From positions 1 to 9,788 of the forward strand of contig PBTP01000143.1 in assembly GCA_002729275.1 (NCBI GenBank): a stretch of DNA of 9,788 nucleotides, in the 5' to 3' direction. Shown piece after piece: positions 1 to 5,287 of this stretch. Both the position numbers and the translations under genes were made by a program. Positions within the stretch are counted from its first letter, which is position 1. Each line of letters opens with the position of its first letter. Under the pieces are notes generated by a model. It was given only the letters and a program-made list of their open reading frames with translations, ran no database searches and was not told the origin of the DNA. The DNA is from Roseibacillus sp. (GTDB lineage: Bacteria > Verrucomicrobiota > Verrucomicrobiia > Verrucomicrobiales > Akkermansiaceae).

Positions 1-105
1 CCTCAGCGTGCCCTTACTCCGGGTCAGGTATGCGCTTTTTATGACGGTGGGCAGCTCCTCGGAGGGGGCATCTTCGAAAGCATTTCTTCCGATGAGGAAG
101 AGTAG
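1..105 (+). CDS. mnmA: MnmA C-terminus, tRNA-specific 2-thiouridylase (5' truncated by window edge)
   Basis: Frame 1 is open from the first base to a TAG at 103-105 and encodes 34 residues. They begin PQRALTPGQ, continue to AFYDGG and LLGGGIFE, and end in an acidic SSDEEE tail. The run P-Q-R-A-(L/V)-T-P-G-Q, then F-Y-x-G and L-G-G-G, is the signature of the C-terminal beta-barrel of MnmA (E. coli MnmA has PQRAVTPGQ and CLGGGIIE). MnmA activates U34 of tRNA Lys, Glu and Gln with ATP and transfers sulfur to make 2-thiouridine in the cytoplasm. The catalytic N-terminal part (PP-loop and cysteines) lies outside the window and cannot be assessed. The fragment is short, but the match is dense and the stop falls where the family normally ends. 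Confidence 0.88.
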   Translation, partial: PQRALTPGQVCAFYDGGQLLGGGIFESISSDEEE

Positions 106-185
106 GTTTGGATTTTCTGCCTGAATTAAAGGGTGGCGAGGGACGTGGTAAAGATAAGCTAAATATTGTGCCCGCCTTAGTATCT

Positions 186-189
186 GGAG
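186..189 (+). promoter_or_regulatory. Possible ribosome binding site (GGAG) for the four-helix protein
   Basis: GGAG lies 10 bases before the GTG at 200. An in-frame TAA at 194-196 excludes any earlier start, so this weak site supports 200 over the internal ATG at 284, which has no SD-like sequence ahead of it. Confidence 0.4.
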
Positions 190-199
190 CCGCTAACAA

Positions 200-694
200 G
201 TGGTGAAGAACAAAGGTATTTACCGCCTAGAAGAACATGTGCTTCGATTGTCACGCTTAGTTCAAATTCACCCTTACACGACTATGCAAGCACAACATAT
301 CTCTGCACAACAACACGTCGGTGTCGCGAAGTCCGCGGCAGAAATTTCAAAAAGAACACAAAATCTCGCGCAGGTTTATTCCACCCTGCAATTTCTCGAG
401 CGTTGTGTTTCCGCCTGCGAGGTGCTGGCTGATGAGCTGGGGCCGGAGACCTATACTCATCCCCTGCACGAGCACATCAATGAGTGTATCGTCGCAAGTG
501 AGAATCTTTCCGGTGCGATGGTCCGGGAGTCTCGCTTCTCGATCCACTACGCCGAGGTCTGCATCGCGGCGTGTGCGAACCTCGCGGATGAGTGTGTTCA
601 TGCCGAGGCGGTGACCGCCTTGCGATGCGCTGAGCTTTGCGGAGACGCTATTGATATGATTCGCGATGACTTCGCGATCGCTTCGTCCAACTAG
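200..694 (+). CDS. Small four-helix-bundle protein, degenerate Csp/DUF326-like
   Basis: A 164-residue cytoplasmic protein with no signal peptide or membrane segment. From about residue 53 it reads as four amphipathic helices: about 53-80 (CVSAC, Cys69 and Cys73), 88-110 (NEC, Cys96), 112-135 (CIAAC then DEC, Cys121, 125, 132) and 137-158 (RCAELC, Cys143 and 147). The CxxxC spacing, the ARG/RES-type turn between helices 2 and 3, and the ADEC-to-RCAELC block resemble four-helix copper-storage proteins (Csp/DUF326). Those normally carry many more cysteines lining the bundle; here there are only eight, plus scattered histidines. Copper binding is therefore unproven. The start is GTG (GTG GTG) at 200. 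An ATG at 284 would remove 28 poorly structured residues and leave the helices intact. It is flanked by mnmA upstream and ends at a terminator, so it is probably monocistronic or read through from mnmA. Coding status is fairly sure; the family call is tentative. Confidence 0.7.
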   Translation: MVKNKGIYRLEEHVLRLSRLVQIHPYTTMQAQHISAQQHVGVAKSAAEISKRTQNLAQVYSTLQFLERCVSACEVLADELGPETYTHPLHEHINECIVASENLSGAMVRESRFSIHYAEVCIAACANLADECVHAEAVTALRCAELCGDAIDMIRDDFAIASSN

Positions 695-731
695 ACGCTC
701 TTCGAATTTCACAGGCACAACCCCCAGAAAG

Positions 732-757
732 GGCAGGGCTTCGGCCCTGCCTTTTTT
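732..757 (+). terminator. Strong intrinsic terminator between convergent genes
   Basis: A perfect 8-bp GC-rich stem (GGCAGGGC / GCCCTGCC, 732-739 and 744-751) closes on a TTCG tetraloop and is followed by six T's (752-757). It sits 37 bp past the stop of the four-helix gene and matches its strand. Read on the minus strand, the hairpin is followed only by CCCTTTCT, so it may stop rarA transcripts weakly at best. Confidence 0.9.
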
Positions 758-773
758 AGTTGAGGCTCTTGCT

Positions 774-795
774 GGGAAAGTGCCCGATCTGGGCA
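774..795 (-). terminator. Weak candidate terminator after rarA
   Basis: On the minus strand, just past the rarA stop, a 5-bp stem TGCCC/GGGCA (781-785 and 791-795) with a 5-base loop is followed by CTTTCCC. The stem is short and the T-run is poor, so this is a weak call. The stronger hairpin at 732-751 may do the work instead. Confidence 0.25.
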
Positions 796-799
796 GGGC

Positions 800-2149
800 T
801 CAGGAGCCGTCCTGATCTGAGGGTGGCTTGAGTAGTGAGCGCCAGTAAGCGAGGCGCTCTTTGATGCGCTTTTCCAGTCCGTTTTCGGTGGGTTGGTAGT
901 AGCGACGCCCCTCCGGGAGGTAAGCTTGAGGGGTGAAGTTTCCCTCGTAATCGTGGGAGTAGAGATACTCCATGGCGGCGCGGTCCGCGCCGGACCCCTC
1001 CGCGAGTTTCTTCCGGAAACTGGTGCGGAGATGTTCCGGGACCGCAAGGGTCCGCTTTTCCTCGATATCCTGCATGGCGGCCTCAAGGGCGGCATAGGCA
1101 CTATTGGACTTGGGTGCGGTTGCGAGGTAGACGGTGGCATGAGCGAGAGGGATTCGGCCCTCTGGCATGCCAAGAAATTCAAATGCCTGCTGAGCGGCGA
1201 GGGCTACCCGGAGGGCATTGGAGTCCGCTAGGCCGACATCCTCGGAGGCTGCGATGACCAGTCGCCGGGCGATAAAACGGGGGTCTTCACCGGCGTGGAG
1301 CATCTTGGCCATCCAGTAGAGGGCTGCGTCGGGGTCGGAGCCGCGGATTGATTTGATGTAGGCGGAGATGGTGTCGTAATGCTGATCCCCATCGGAATCA
1401 TAGACCACGGCCTTGTGTTGGATGGATTCCTCCGCCACCGCGAGGTCGAGGCGAACTACGCCGTCCTCCCCAGGGGTGGTGAGGATAGCGAGCTCAAGGG
1501 CGGTGAGGGCCTTTCGTGCGTCGCCGTCGGCTTTCTCTGCAAGATGATGAAGGGCGTCCTGGTCTGCCGTGATGTTGCTGGAGCCGAACCCTCTTTCGGT
1601 ATCGGTCAGGGCTCGTTGCAGGAGGAGGAGGAGATCGGCATTGGAGAGCGGTTCGAGCTGGAAGATCTGAGAGCGGGAAACCAGTGGGGAATTGACGTAA
1701 AAGTAAGGGTTGTGAGTAGTGGCCCCGATAAAGCGGACAGTGCCTTGCTCCAGGTGAGGAAGGAGAACGTCCTGCTGAGCCTTGTTGAAGCGGTGAATCT
1801 CATCAATGAAGAGGAGAGTGCTCTGGTCCCGCAGTTTGGTATAAGTGCGAGCCTGTTCGATCTTCGCTCGAATTTCCGCAACATTGGATTCTACTCCGTT
1901 CAGGGCTTCAAAGCGAGAACCGGTCGAATTGGCGACTACCCAGGCAAGGGTGGTCTTTCCGGTGCCGGGGGGGCCGTAAAATATGAGAGAGGTGAAGCGG
2001 TCGGCCTCGATGGCCCGGCGGAGAAGTTTTCCTTCTCCGAGGATATGTTGTTGTCCGGCGATCTCGGAGAGGGAGAGCGGGCGCATGCGGGCGGCCAGAG
2101 GTTCCTGTGCGCCAGGTGAAGGCACCTGCGGATCCTCGGGTGATTCCAT
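800..2149 (-). CDS. rarA: Replication-associated recombination protein A (RarA/MgsA), AAA+ ATPase
   Basis: RarA is a cytoplasmic AAA+ ATPase of the clamp-loader/WHIP group that acts at stalled replication forks together with SSB and recombination factors. From the ATG at 2149 the protein has 449 residues, close to E. coli RarA (447), and the conserved N-terminal PLAARMRP falls at 17-24, as expected. Visible motifs are Walker A GPPGTGKTT (59-67), Walker B LLFIDEIHRF (112-121), sensor 1 GATTHNP (142-148), the arginine finger in VSRS (157-160) and sensor 2 GDARKAL (209-215). The C-terminal helical/tetramerisation region follows from about 245, with IRGSDPDAALYW, SEDVG and ATAPKSN. The frame stays open upstream to ATG 2269 and TTG 2272, but that stretch of about 40 residues is proline-rich and unlike the family, so 2149 is preferred. 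All catalytic residues look intact. It is convergent with the four-helix gene and divergent from the secreted block. Confidence 0.95.
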   Translation of the reverse strand: MESPEDPQVPSPGAQEPLAARMRPLSLSEIAGQQHILGEGKLLRRAIEADRFTSLIFYGPPGTGKTTLAWVVANSTGSRFEALNGVESNVAEIRAKIEQARTYTKLRDQSTLLFIDEIHRFNKAQQDVLLPHLEQGTVRFIGATTHNPYFYVNSPLVSRSQIFQLEPLSNADLLLLLQRALTDTERGFGSSNITADQDALHHLAEKADGDARKALTALELAILTTPGEDGVVRLDLAVAEESIQHKAVVYDSDGDQHYDTISAYIKSIRGSDPDAALYWMAKMLHAGEDPRFIARRLVIAASEDVGLADSNALRVALAAQQAFEFLGMPEGRIPLAHATVYLATAPKSNSAYAALEAAMQDIEEKRTLAVPEHLRTSFRKKLAEGSGADRAAMEYLYSHDYEGNFTPQAYLPEGRRYYQPTENGLEKRIKERLAYWRSLLKPPSDQDGS

Positions 2150-2318
2150 GAAGAGTCCGTCCACTTGGGTCATAATAGGGTGGAGTTGAGCCAGCGACAA
2201 TCCCGGAGGAGGCCAGTGATGTCGATTGCCGGTGTTTAGTGAAGAAACCCGAGGAAGGGCTTCATGCATCAAACCTATTATGGGTTAATCGTCCTAAGCC
2301 GATCGGCAAAATCTCCTC
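2150..2318. other. Divergent intergenic region between rarA and the secreted-enzyme block
   Basis: This 169-bp spacer must hold promoters for both directions unless rarA starts at the upstream ATG 2269. I see no convincing -35/-10 pair on either strand; on the minus strand CATAATAGG near 2274-2282 is a weak -10 candidate. A perfect 10-bp palindrome GCCGATCGGC occupies 2298-2307, 11 bp before the ATG of the plus-strand hydrolase, and could be an operator or chance. Confidence 0.4.
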
Positions 2319-3083
2319 ATGAAGTTTCTAAGCTGCCTTTATTCCATAGTCTTGCTCAGTCTGATCCCCAACGCTGTCGGTGGGCAGGTGGGAAAAAAGC
2401 CCGGTGACGTGCGGGGCGACTTGCAGCTCGAAGTGATCACCATTCCCGGTGAAATCGCGGATGACTTCGTGAGGCTGAATCCCCAAGCGATCCTTTATCG
2501 TCCGCTAAAGGTGGTGAAAGAGAAATCCCCCCTCCTTATCTTTCTTCATGGATCAGGAGGGTCGAGGCGAAGTATCGAGCGCTCCAGGTGGACGCCGGAT
2601 GTCAGACGGTTCGCTTCCTCGAAGGGAGTTAAGCCAAGCGTCAATATCCTTGTGCCTCAAAGCAGGGGGCCGTGGGATCCCAATTCCCTGAATGCGATGC
2701 TTGATCATGTGCTCCAGAATAATACAGGCATTGATACCGATCGCATCTATTGTGTCGGGTATAGCATGGGCGGCAAGGGTAGTTGGGAATGGGCCATGGC
2801 TTCGCCAGAACGTTTTGCCGCAATCATCCCGAAAGCTTTTATTCCGGACCTTTCAGGAATCAAGGGAATGGCGCAGTTGCCGATCTGGGCGATGGTTGGA
2901 ACGAAGGACTCAAGGCCTCGTGTAGAGGGAATCCAGAATATGGAGAGAGAGCTCAAGGAACTGGGTTCGACCGTGGTTAAAACAACGATTTTCGATGGCG
3001 CGAATCATGGCTCCACACCAGGAGAGATCAGAAAGCTGGAGGGTGTCTATGAATGGCTTTTTTCGCACACACTTTCAAGGTAG
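2319..3083 (+). CDS. Secreted alpha/beta hydrolase (COG4099 / PHB-depolymerase-like esterase)
   Basis: 254 residues with an N-terminal signal peptide (hydrophobic stretch about 4-20, likely cleaved near AVGG, 19-22). The serine-hydrolase pattern is complete: oxyanion-hole HGSGG (77-81), nucleophile elbow GYSMGG with Ser149, acid Asp197 in VGTKDS, and His230 in DGANHG. The strand LLIFLHG, the DTDRIYCVGYSMGG block and the late IWAMVGTKD strand match the predicted peptidase/esterase group related to PHB depolymerases and feruloyl/acetylxylan esterases. The likely activity is hydrolysis of an ester on a carbohydrate or small aromatic acid, in the periplasm or outside; the substrate cannot be read from the sequence. 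ATG 2319 is chosen because it gives the signal peptide; no SD is seen before it. It is the first gene of the plus-strand block, and its stop lies 12 bp from the next start. Confidence 0.88.
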   Translation: MKFLSCLYSIVLLSLIPNAVGGQVGKKPGDVRGDLQLEVITIPGEIADDFVRLNPQAILYRPLKVVKEKSPLLIFLHGSGGSRRSIERSRWTPDVRRFASSKGVKPSVNILVPQSRGPWDPNSLNAMLDHVLQNNTGIDTDRIYCVGYSMGGKGSWEWAMASPERFAAIIPKAFIPDLSGIKGMAQLPIWAMVGTKDSRPRVEGIQNMERELKELGSTVVKTTIFDGANHGSTPGEIRKLEGVYEWLFSHTLSR

Positions 3084-3087
3084 GAGG
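3082..3087 (+). promoter_or_regulatory. Consensus Shine-Dalgarno site overlapping the upstream stop codon
   Basis: AGGAGG lies 8 bases before ATG 3096 and shares two bases with the TAG stop (3081-3083) of the preceding hydrolase. It fixes the start of the SASA-type esterase and suggests translational coupling. It is the only full consensus SD before any gene in the window. Confidence 0.85.
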
Positions 3088-3095
3088 CTTAAGCA

Positions 3096-3923
3096 ATGAG
3101 GGCAAAAGAGGTATTCGTTCTCGGGGCAGCCTTGGCGACAGGCGTGCTCCAGGGGGAAGAACCCGTGAATATTCCTTCCTCCAAGAAGAGCTTTCATCTG
3201 TTTCTCCTGATGGGGCAGTCAAACATGTCTGGAGGGGTTGGCTTGGCAGTCGGGGATACCCAACCGGTTCCTCGTGCGCTGAAGATGCGTTATGCCAAGG
3301 AAGGGGAGGAGCCGAAGTGGGCCCCCGGCGCCCACCCGCTTCACCCGAGACGTCCCAATAAAAAGAATCGTTTTGGGCCGGGCCTGCCGTTCGCTGAGGC
3401 TTACCTGAATGACAACCCAGGGGTGGTGGTCGGTCTGGTTCCGATGGCATGGGGTGGGAGGAGTATCGAGCAACTCGGGAAAGGATCTGGAATCTACAGC
3501 GATGCCATCCGCCATGCGAAGGCGGCCATGCAAGCCGGGACCCTCAAGGGTGTGCTATGGCATCAAGGGGAATCGGACACCGTTGAGCAGACGAGGACCG
3601 ATGCCTATGAGAAGAGACTGCATCGACTGATCGAAGACGTAAGGAAGGACCTGGGGAACCCCCAATTGCCCTTTATCGTGGGAAACTTGGCGGAATTCTA
3701 CGGCACCGGCAAGGATCACAAGGCGCCGGATCGGGTAGCGAGGATTACCAGAATCAAGGGGATCCTTCGAAGCTTGCCGGGAAAGGTTCCTCATACCGGA
3801 TTTGTCGAATCCACCGGTTGCAGTCCAGCTGCTCGCGCGAAGGTGCATTTTGATCGCAAGTCATGTTTGATCATGGGCAAGCGGTATGCCGAGGTCTATG
3901 CCGGTATGTTTGCGAAGCCGTGA
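3096..3923 (+). CDS. Secreted SASA-domain carbohydrate esterase (sialate O-acetylesterase-like)
   Basis: 275 residues. A short hydrophobic signal sequence (about 6-20, ending LQGEEP) precedes an SGNH-type esterase domain of the SASA family (PF03629; the clan containing CE6 acetylxylan esterases). Block I is MGQSNMSGG with nucleophile Ser42, an AWGGRSIEQ block lies at 118-126, the diagnostic WHQGESD is at 155-161, and VHFDRK near the end provides the probable catalytic His251. In many family members an Asp sits three residues before this His; here that position is Ala248 (ARAKVHFD), so the acid may be missing or supplied elsewhere, for example Glu159. The family removes O-acetyl groups from sugars outside the cytoplasm. 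It is coupled to the preceding hydrolase by a 12-bp gap and a strong SD, and is followed 31 bp later by another esterase. Family call firm, substrate unknown. Confidence 0.88.
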   Translation: MRAKEVFVLGAALATGVLQGEEPVNIPSSKKSFHLFLLMGQSNMSGGVGLAVGDTQPVPRALKMRYAKEGEEPKWAPGAHPLHPRRPNKKNRFGPGLPFAEAYLNDNPGVVVGLVPMAWGGRSIEQLGKGSGIYSDAIRHAKAAMQAGTLKGVLWHQGESDTVEQTRTDAYEKRLHRLIEDVRKDLGNPQLPFIVGNLAEFYGTGKDHKAPDRVARITRIKGILRSLPGKVPHTGFVESTGCSPAARAKVHFDRKSCLIMGKRYAEVYAGMFAKP

Positions 3924-3954
3924 ATTCATCTTGTTGTTTTCGTCCTCATTGAAA

Positions 3955-5073
3955 ATGAAAATTCCGCACACGACCATCCTCATCACTCTTGGAACGTTAC
4001 TTACGTCTTCCGCTTTAAAGGCCAAGCGCCCGAAGCCGCCGACCCGTGCATTCGATGGTCCCGGCGCGCCGATGTTCATCCGCCTCGATGACAAACCGGG
4101 AGTCAACCCGCCGGTCGATGCGGTCGGAAACTTCCTGATCGGACCGGACTACCGGCCGGCTCCCGAGCGGAGGATTCCCAAGGATTCGCCGAGAGGGAAA
4201 GTTTCCCAATTCACCATCGATTCGAAAAATACAAAGTTGCTCAATCCCGGGATCGCCCGCAAGGTCTTCGGTAAGGTCGATCCGAAGAATCCCAAGACCT
4301 TGATCGTCGAGACCCACGAGATCGATTACGTCCGGCAGATCACCGTCTACGTTCCCGCTCAATACAAGAAAGGACGCCCGGCTCCCTTTATGGTTTGTCA
4401 CGACGGACCGAAGGGAAAACCCAATCAGGTGATCCCCAACATGCTGGACAACCTGATCGCCCAAAAGCGCGTTCCGCCGATGATCGTCATCCAGGTAGCG
4501 AATGGAGGCGGGGATGCCCAGGGGCACGAGAGAGGTAAGGAATACGATACGATGTCCGGTCTTTTCGCCGAGTATATCGAAACGGAAGTCCTGCCCCGGG
4601 TTGAAAAAAACTGCGGGGTCAAGCTCACCAAGGAGCCCGACGGACGGGCGGTGATGGGAAGCAGTTCGGGCGGATCGGCCGCCCTCATCATGGCTTGGTA
4701 CCGGACCGATCTTTACCGCCGGGTGCTGACCACCTCGGGCACCTTCGTGAACCAGCAATGGCCCTTTGACCCGAAGACGCCGGGAGGAGCGTGGGACTTC
4801 CACGACAAACTGATCCCAAACTCTCCGAAAAAACCCATCCGCCTGTTCCTCGCGGTGGGGGATCATGACCTGCTCAACCCGAACGTGATGCGTGACGGCA
4901 TGCACGACTGGGTTGAGGCCAACCATCGTATGGCCAAGGTCCTGAAGGCCAAGGGGTATTCCTACCAGTATCTCTTTTGCCAGAATTCCGGTCATGGGAT
5001 CGGCAATGCCAAGATTCAATTACTCCCCCATGCCATTGAGTGGGTGTGGCACGGTTATGGTACGAACGATTAA
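3955..5073 (+). CDS. Secreted esterase, enterochelin-esterase/esterase-D-like (CE1-type alpha/beta fold)
   Basis: 372 residues from ATG 3955, chosen because it opens a clean signal peptide (MKIPHTTILITLGTLL, cleaved near SSALKAK); the frame is open upstream to 3886, but that would bury the signal and overlap the SASA-type gene. A proline/lysine-rich leader of about 90 residues precedes the hydrolase. QITVYVPAQY opens the Esterase (PF00756) fold. The nucleophile elbow GSSSGG has Ser237, the acid is probably Asp305 in VGDHDLLN, and the His is His347 in NSGHG. The long insert with GGGDAQGHERGKEYDTMS and the block ending in LPRVEKNCGV are typical of enterochelin-esterase-like proteins from polysaccharide-degrading bacteria. 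It probably removes acyl groups (acetyl or feruloyl type) from a glycan; siderophore hydrolysis is less likely given the neighbours. It has no SD. It is the last gene before a 214-bp gap. Confidence 0.88.
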   Translation: MKIPHTTILITLGTLLTSSALKAKRPKPPTRAFDGPGAPMFIRLDDKPGVNPPVDAVGNFLIGPDYRPAPERRIPKDSPRGKVSQFTIDSKNTKLLNPGIARKVFGKVDPKNPKTLIVETHEIDYVRQITVYVPAQYKKGRPAPFMVCHDGPKGKPNQVIPNMLDNLIAQKRVPPMIVIQVANGGGDAQGHERGKEYDTMSGLFAEYIETEVLPRVEKNCGVKLTKEPDGRAVMGSSSGGSAALIMAWYRTDLYRRVLTTSGTFVNQQWPFDPKTPGGAWDFHDKLIPNSPKKPIRLFLAVGDHDLLNPNVMRDGMHDWVEANHRMAKVLKAKGYSYQYLFCQNSGHGIGNAKIQLLPHAIEWVWHGYGTND

Positions 5074-5287
5074 GCGCCTGTGCATGGGGTAACTTTTCTG
5101 CGATTCCTTCCCTCATGCATCAGATTGCCGGATTTCAAGGCCATGAAATCATTCCGAAGACAGGCGATGGGGGAACGGCTTGTTTAGTTCGCCAAAAGAA
5201 AACCCCTGCCACGCCCTTGTGCCGAATGGATTCGCCATCGAGAATAAGTAACCTTGAGATCAAGTAAGACTCTTTTGCGACAGCATC
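5074..5287. other. 214-bp intergenic spacer, probable promoter region for the sulfatase unit
   Basis: No recognisable coding sequence, no RNA gene and no hairpin with a T-run after the esterase stop were found. The 3' half holds two small dyads described separately. No -35/-10 pair stands out. The gap is far larger than the 12-54 bp spacings in the rest of the block, so a second promoter here is the simplest reading. Confidence 0.5.
5223..5264. promoter_or_regulatory. Pair of 5-2-5 inverted repeats upstream of the sulfatase (candidate operator)
   Basis: CGAAT-GG-ATTCG (5223-5234) and CTTGA-GA-TCAAG (5253-5264) are both perfect 5-bp dyads with a 2-base centre. Their centres are exactly 30 bp apart, near three helical turns, and the second ends 23 bp before ATG 5288. 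The two half-sites differ in sequence, so a single dimeric regulator binding both is uncertain. Short dyads of this size do arise by chance. Confidence 0.3.

Noticed and set aside
14..199. Minus-strand open frame of 61 codons
   Set aside because: It lies antisense to the clear mnmA C-terminus, is rich in Pro/Arg/Lys with no recognisable motif, and extends only into non-coding DNA.
248..279. TTGTCA as a -35 box for a promoter inside the four-helix gene, with a start at ATG 284
   Set aside because: No -10 hexamer at proper spacing (TTACAC is 20 bp away) and it would give an almost leaderless message.
731..800. Direct repeat GGGCAGGGCT at 731-740 and 791-800
   Set aside because: One copy is the arm of a terminator and the other overlaps the rarA stop; 10 bp of GC-rich identity is not convincing as a functional repeat.
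1379..2119. Plus-strand open frame of 246 codons inside rarA
   Set aside because: It is antisense to the conserved AAA+ motifs of RarA and has no domain signal of its own.
2150..2272. N-terminal extension of RarA to ATG 2269 or TTG 2272
   Set aside because: The extra 40 residues are proline-rich and unlike RarA; starting at 2149 places PLAARMRP at the family position and gives the usual length.
3886..3954. Upstream start for the third esterase at ATG 3886
   Set aside because: It would overlap the SASA-type gene and place 23 residues before an otherwise perfect signal peptide; ATG 3955 is better.
4015..5019. Long minus-strand open frame of 334 codons
   Set aside because: It is antisense to a clear esterase with catalytic triad and signal peptide; its translation has no recognisable domain and arises from the high-GC codon pattern of the real gene.
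5040..5267. 75-codon plus-strand frame across the 214-bp spacer
   Set aside because: It starts inside the esterase gene in another frame, has no signal peptide, family motif or SD, and covers the likely promoter region.
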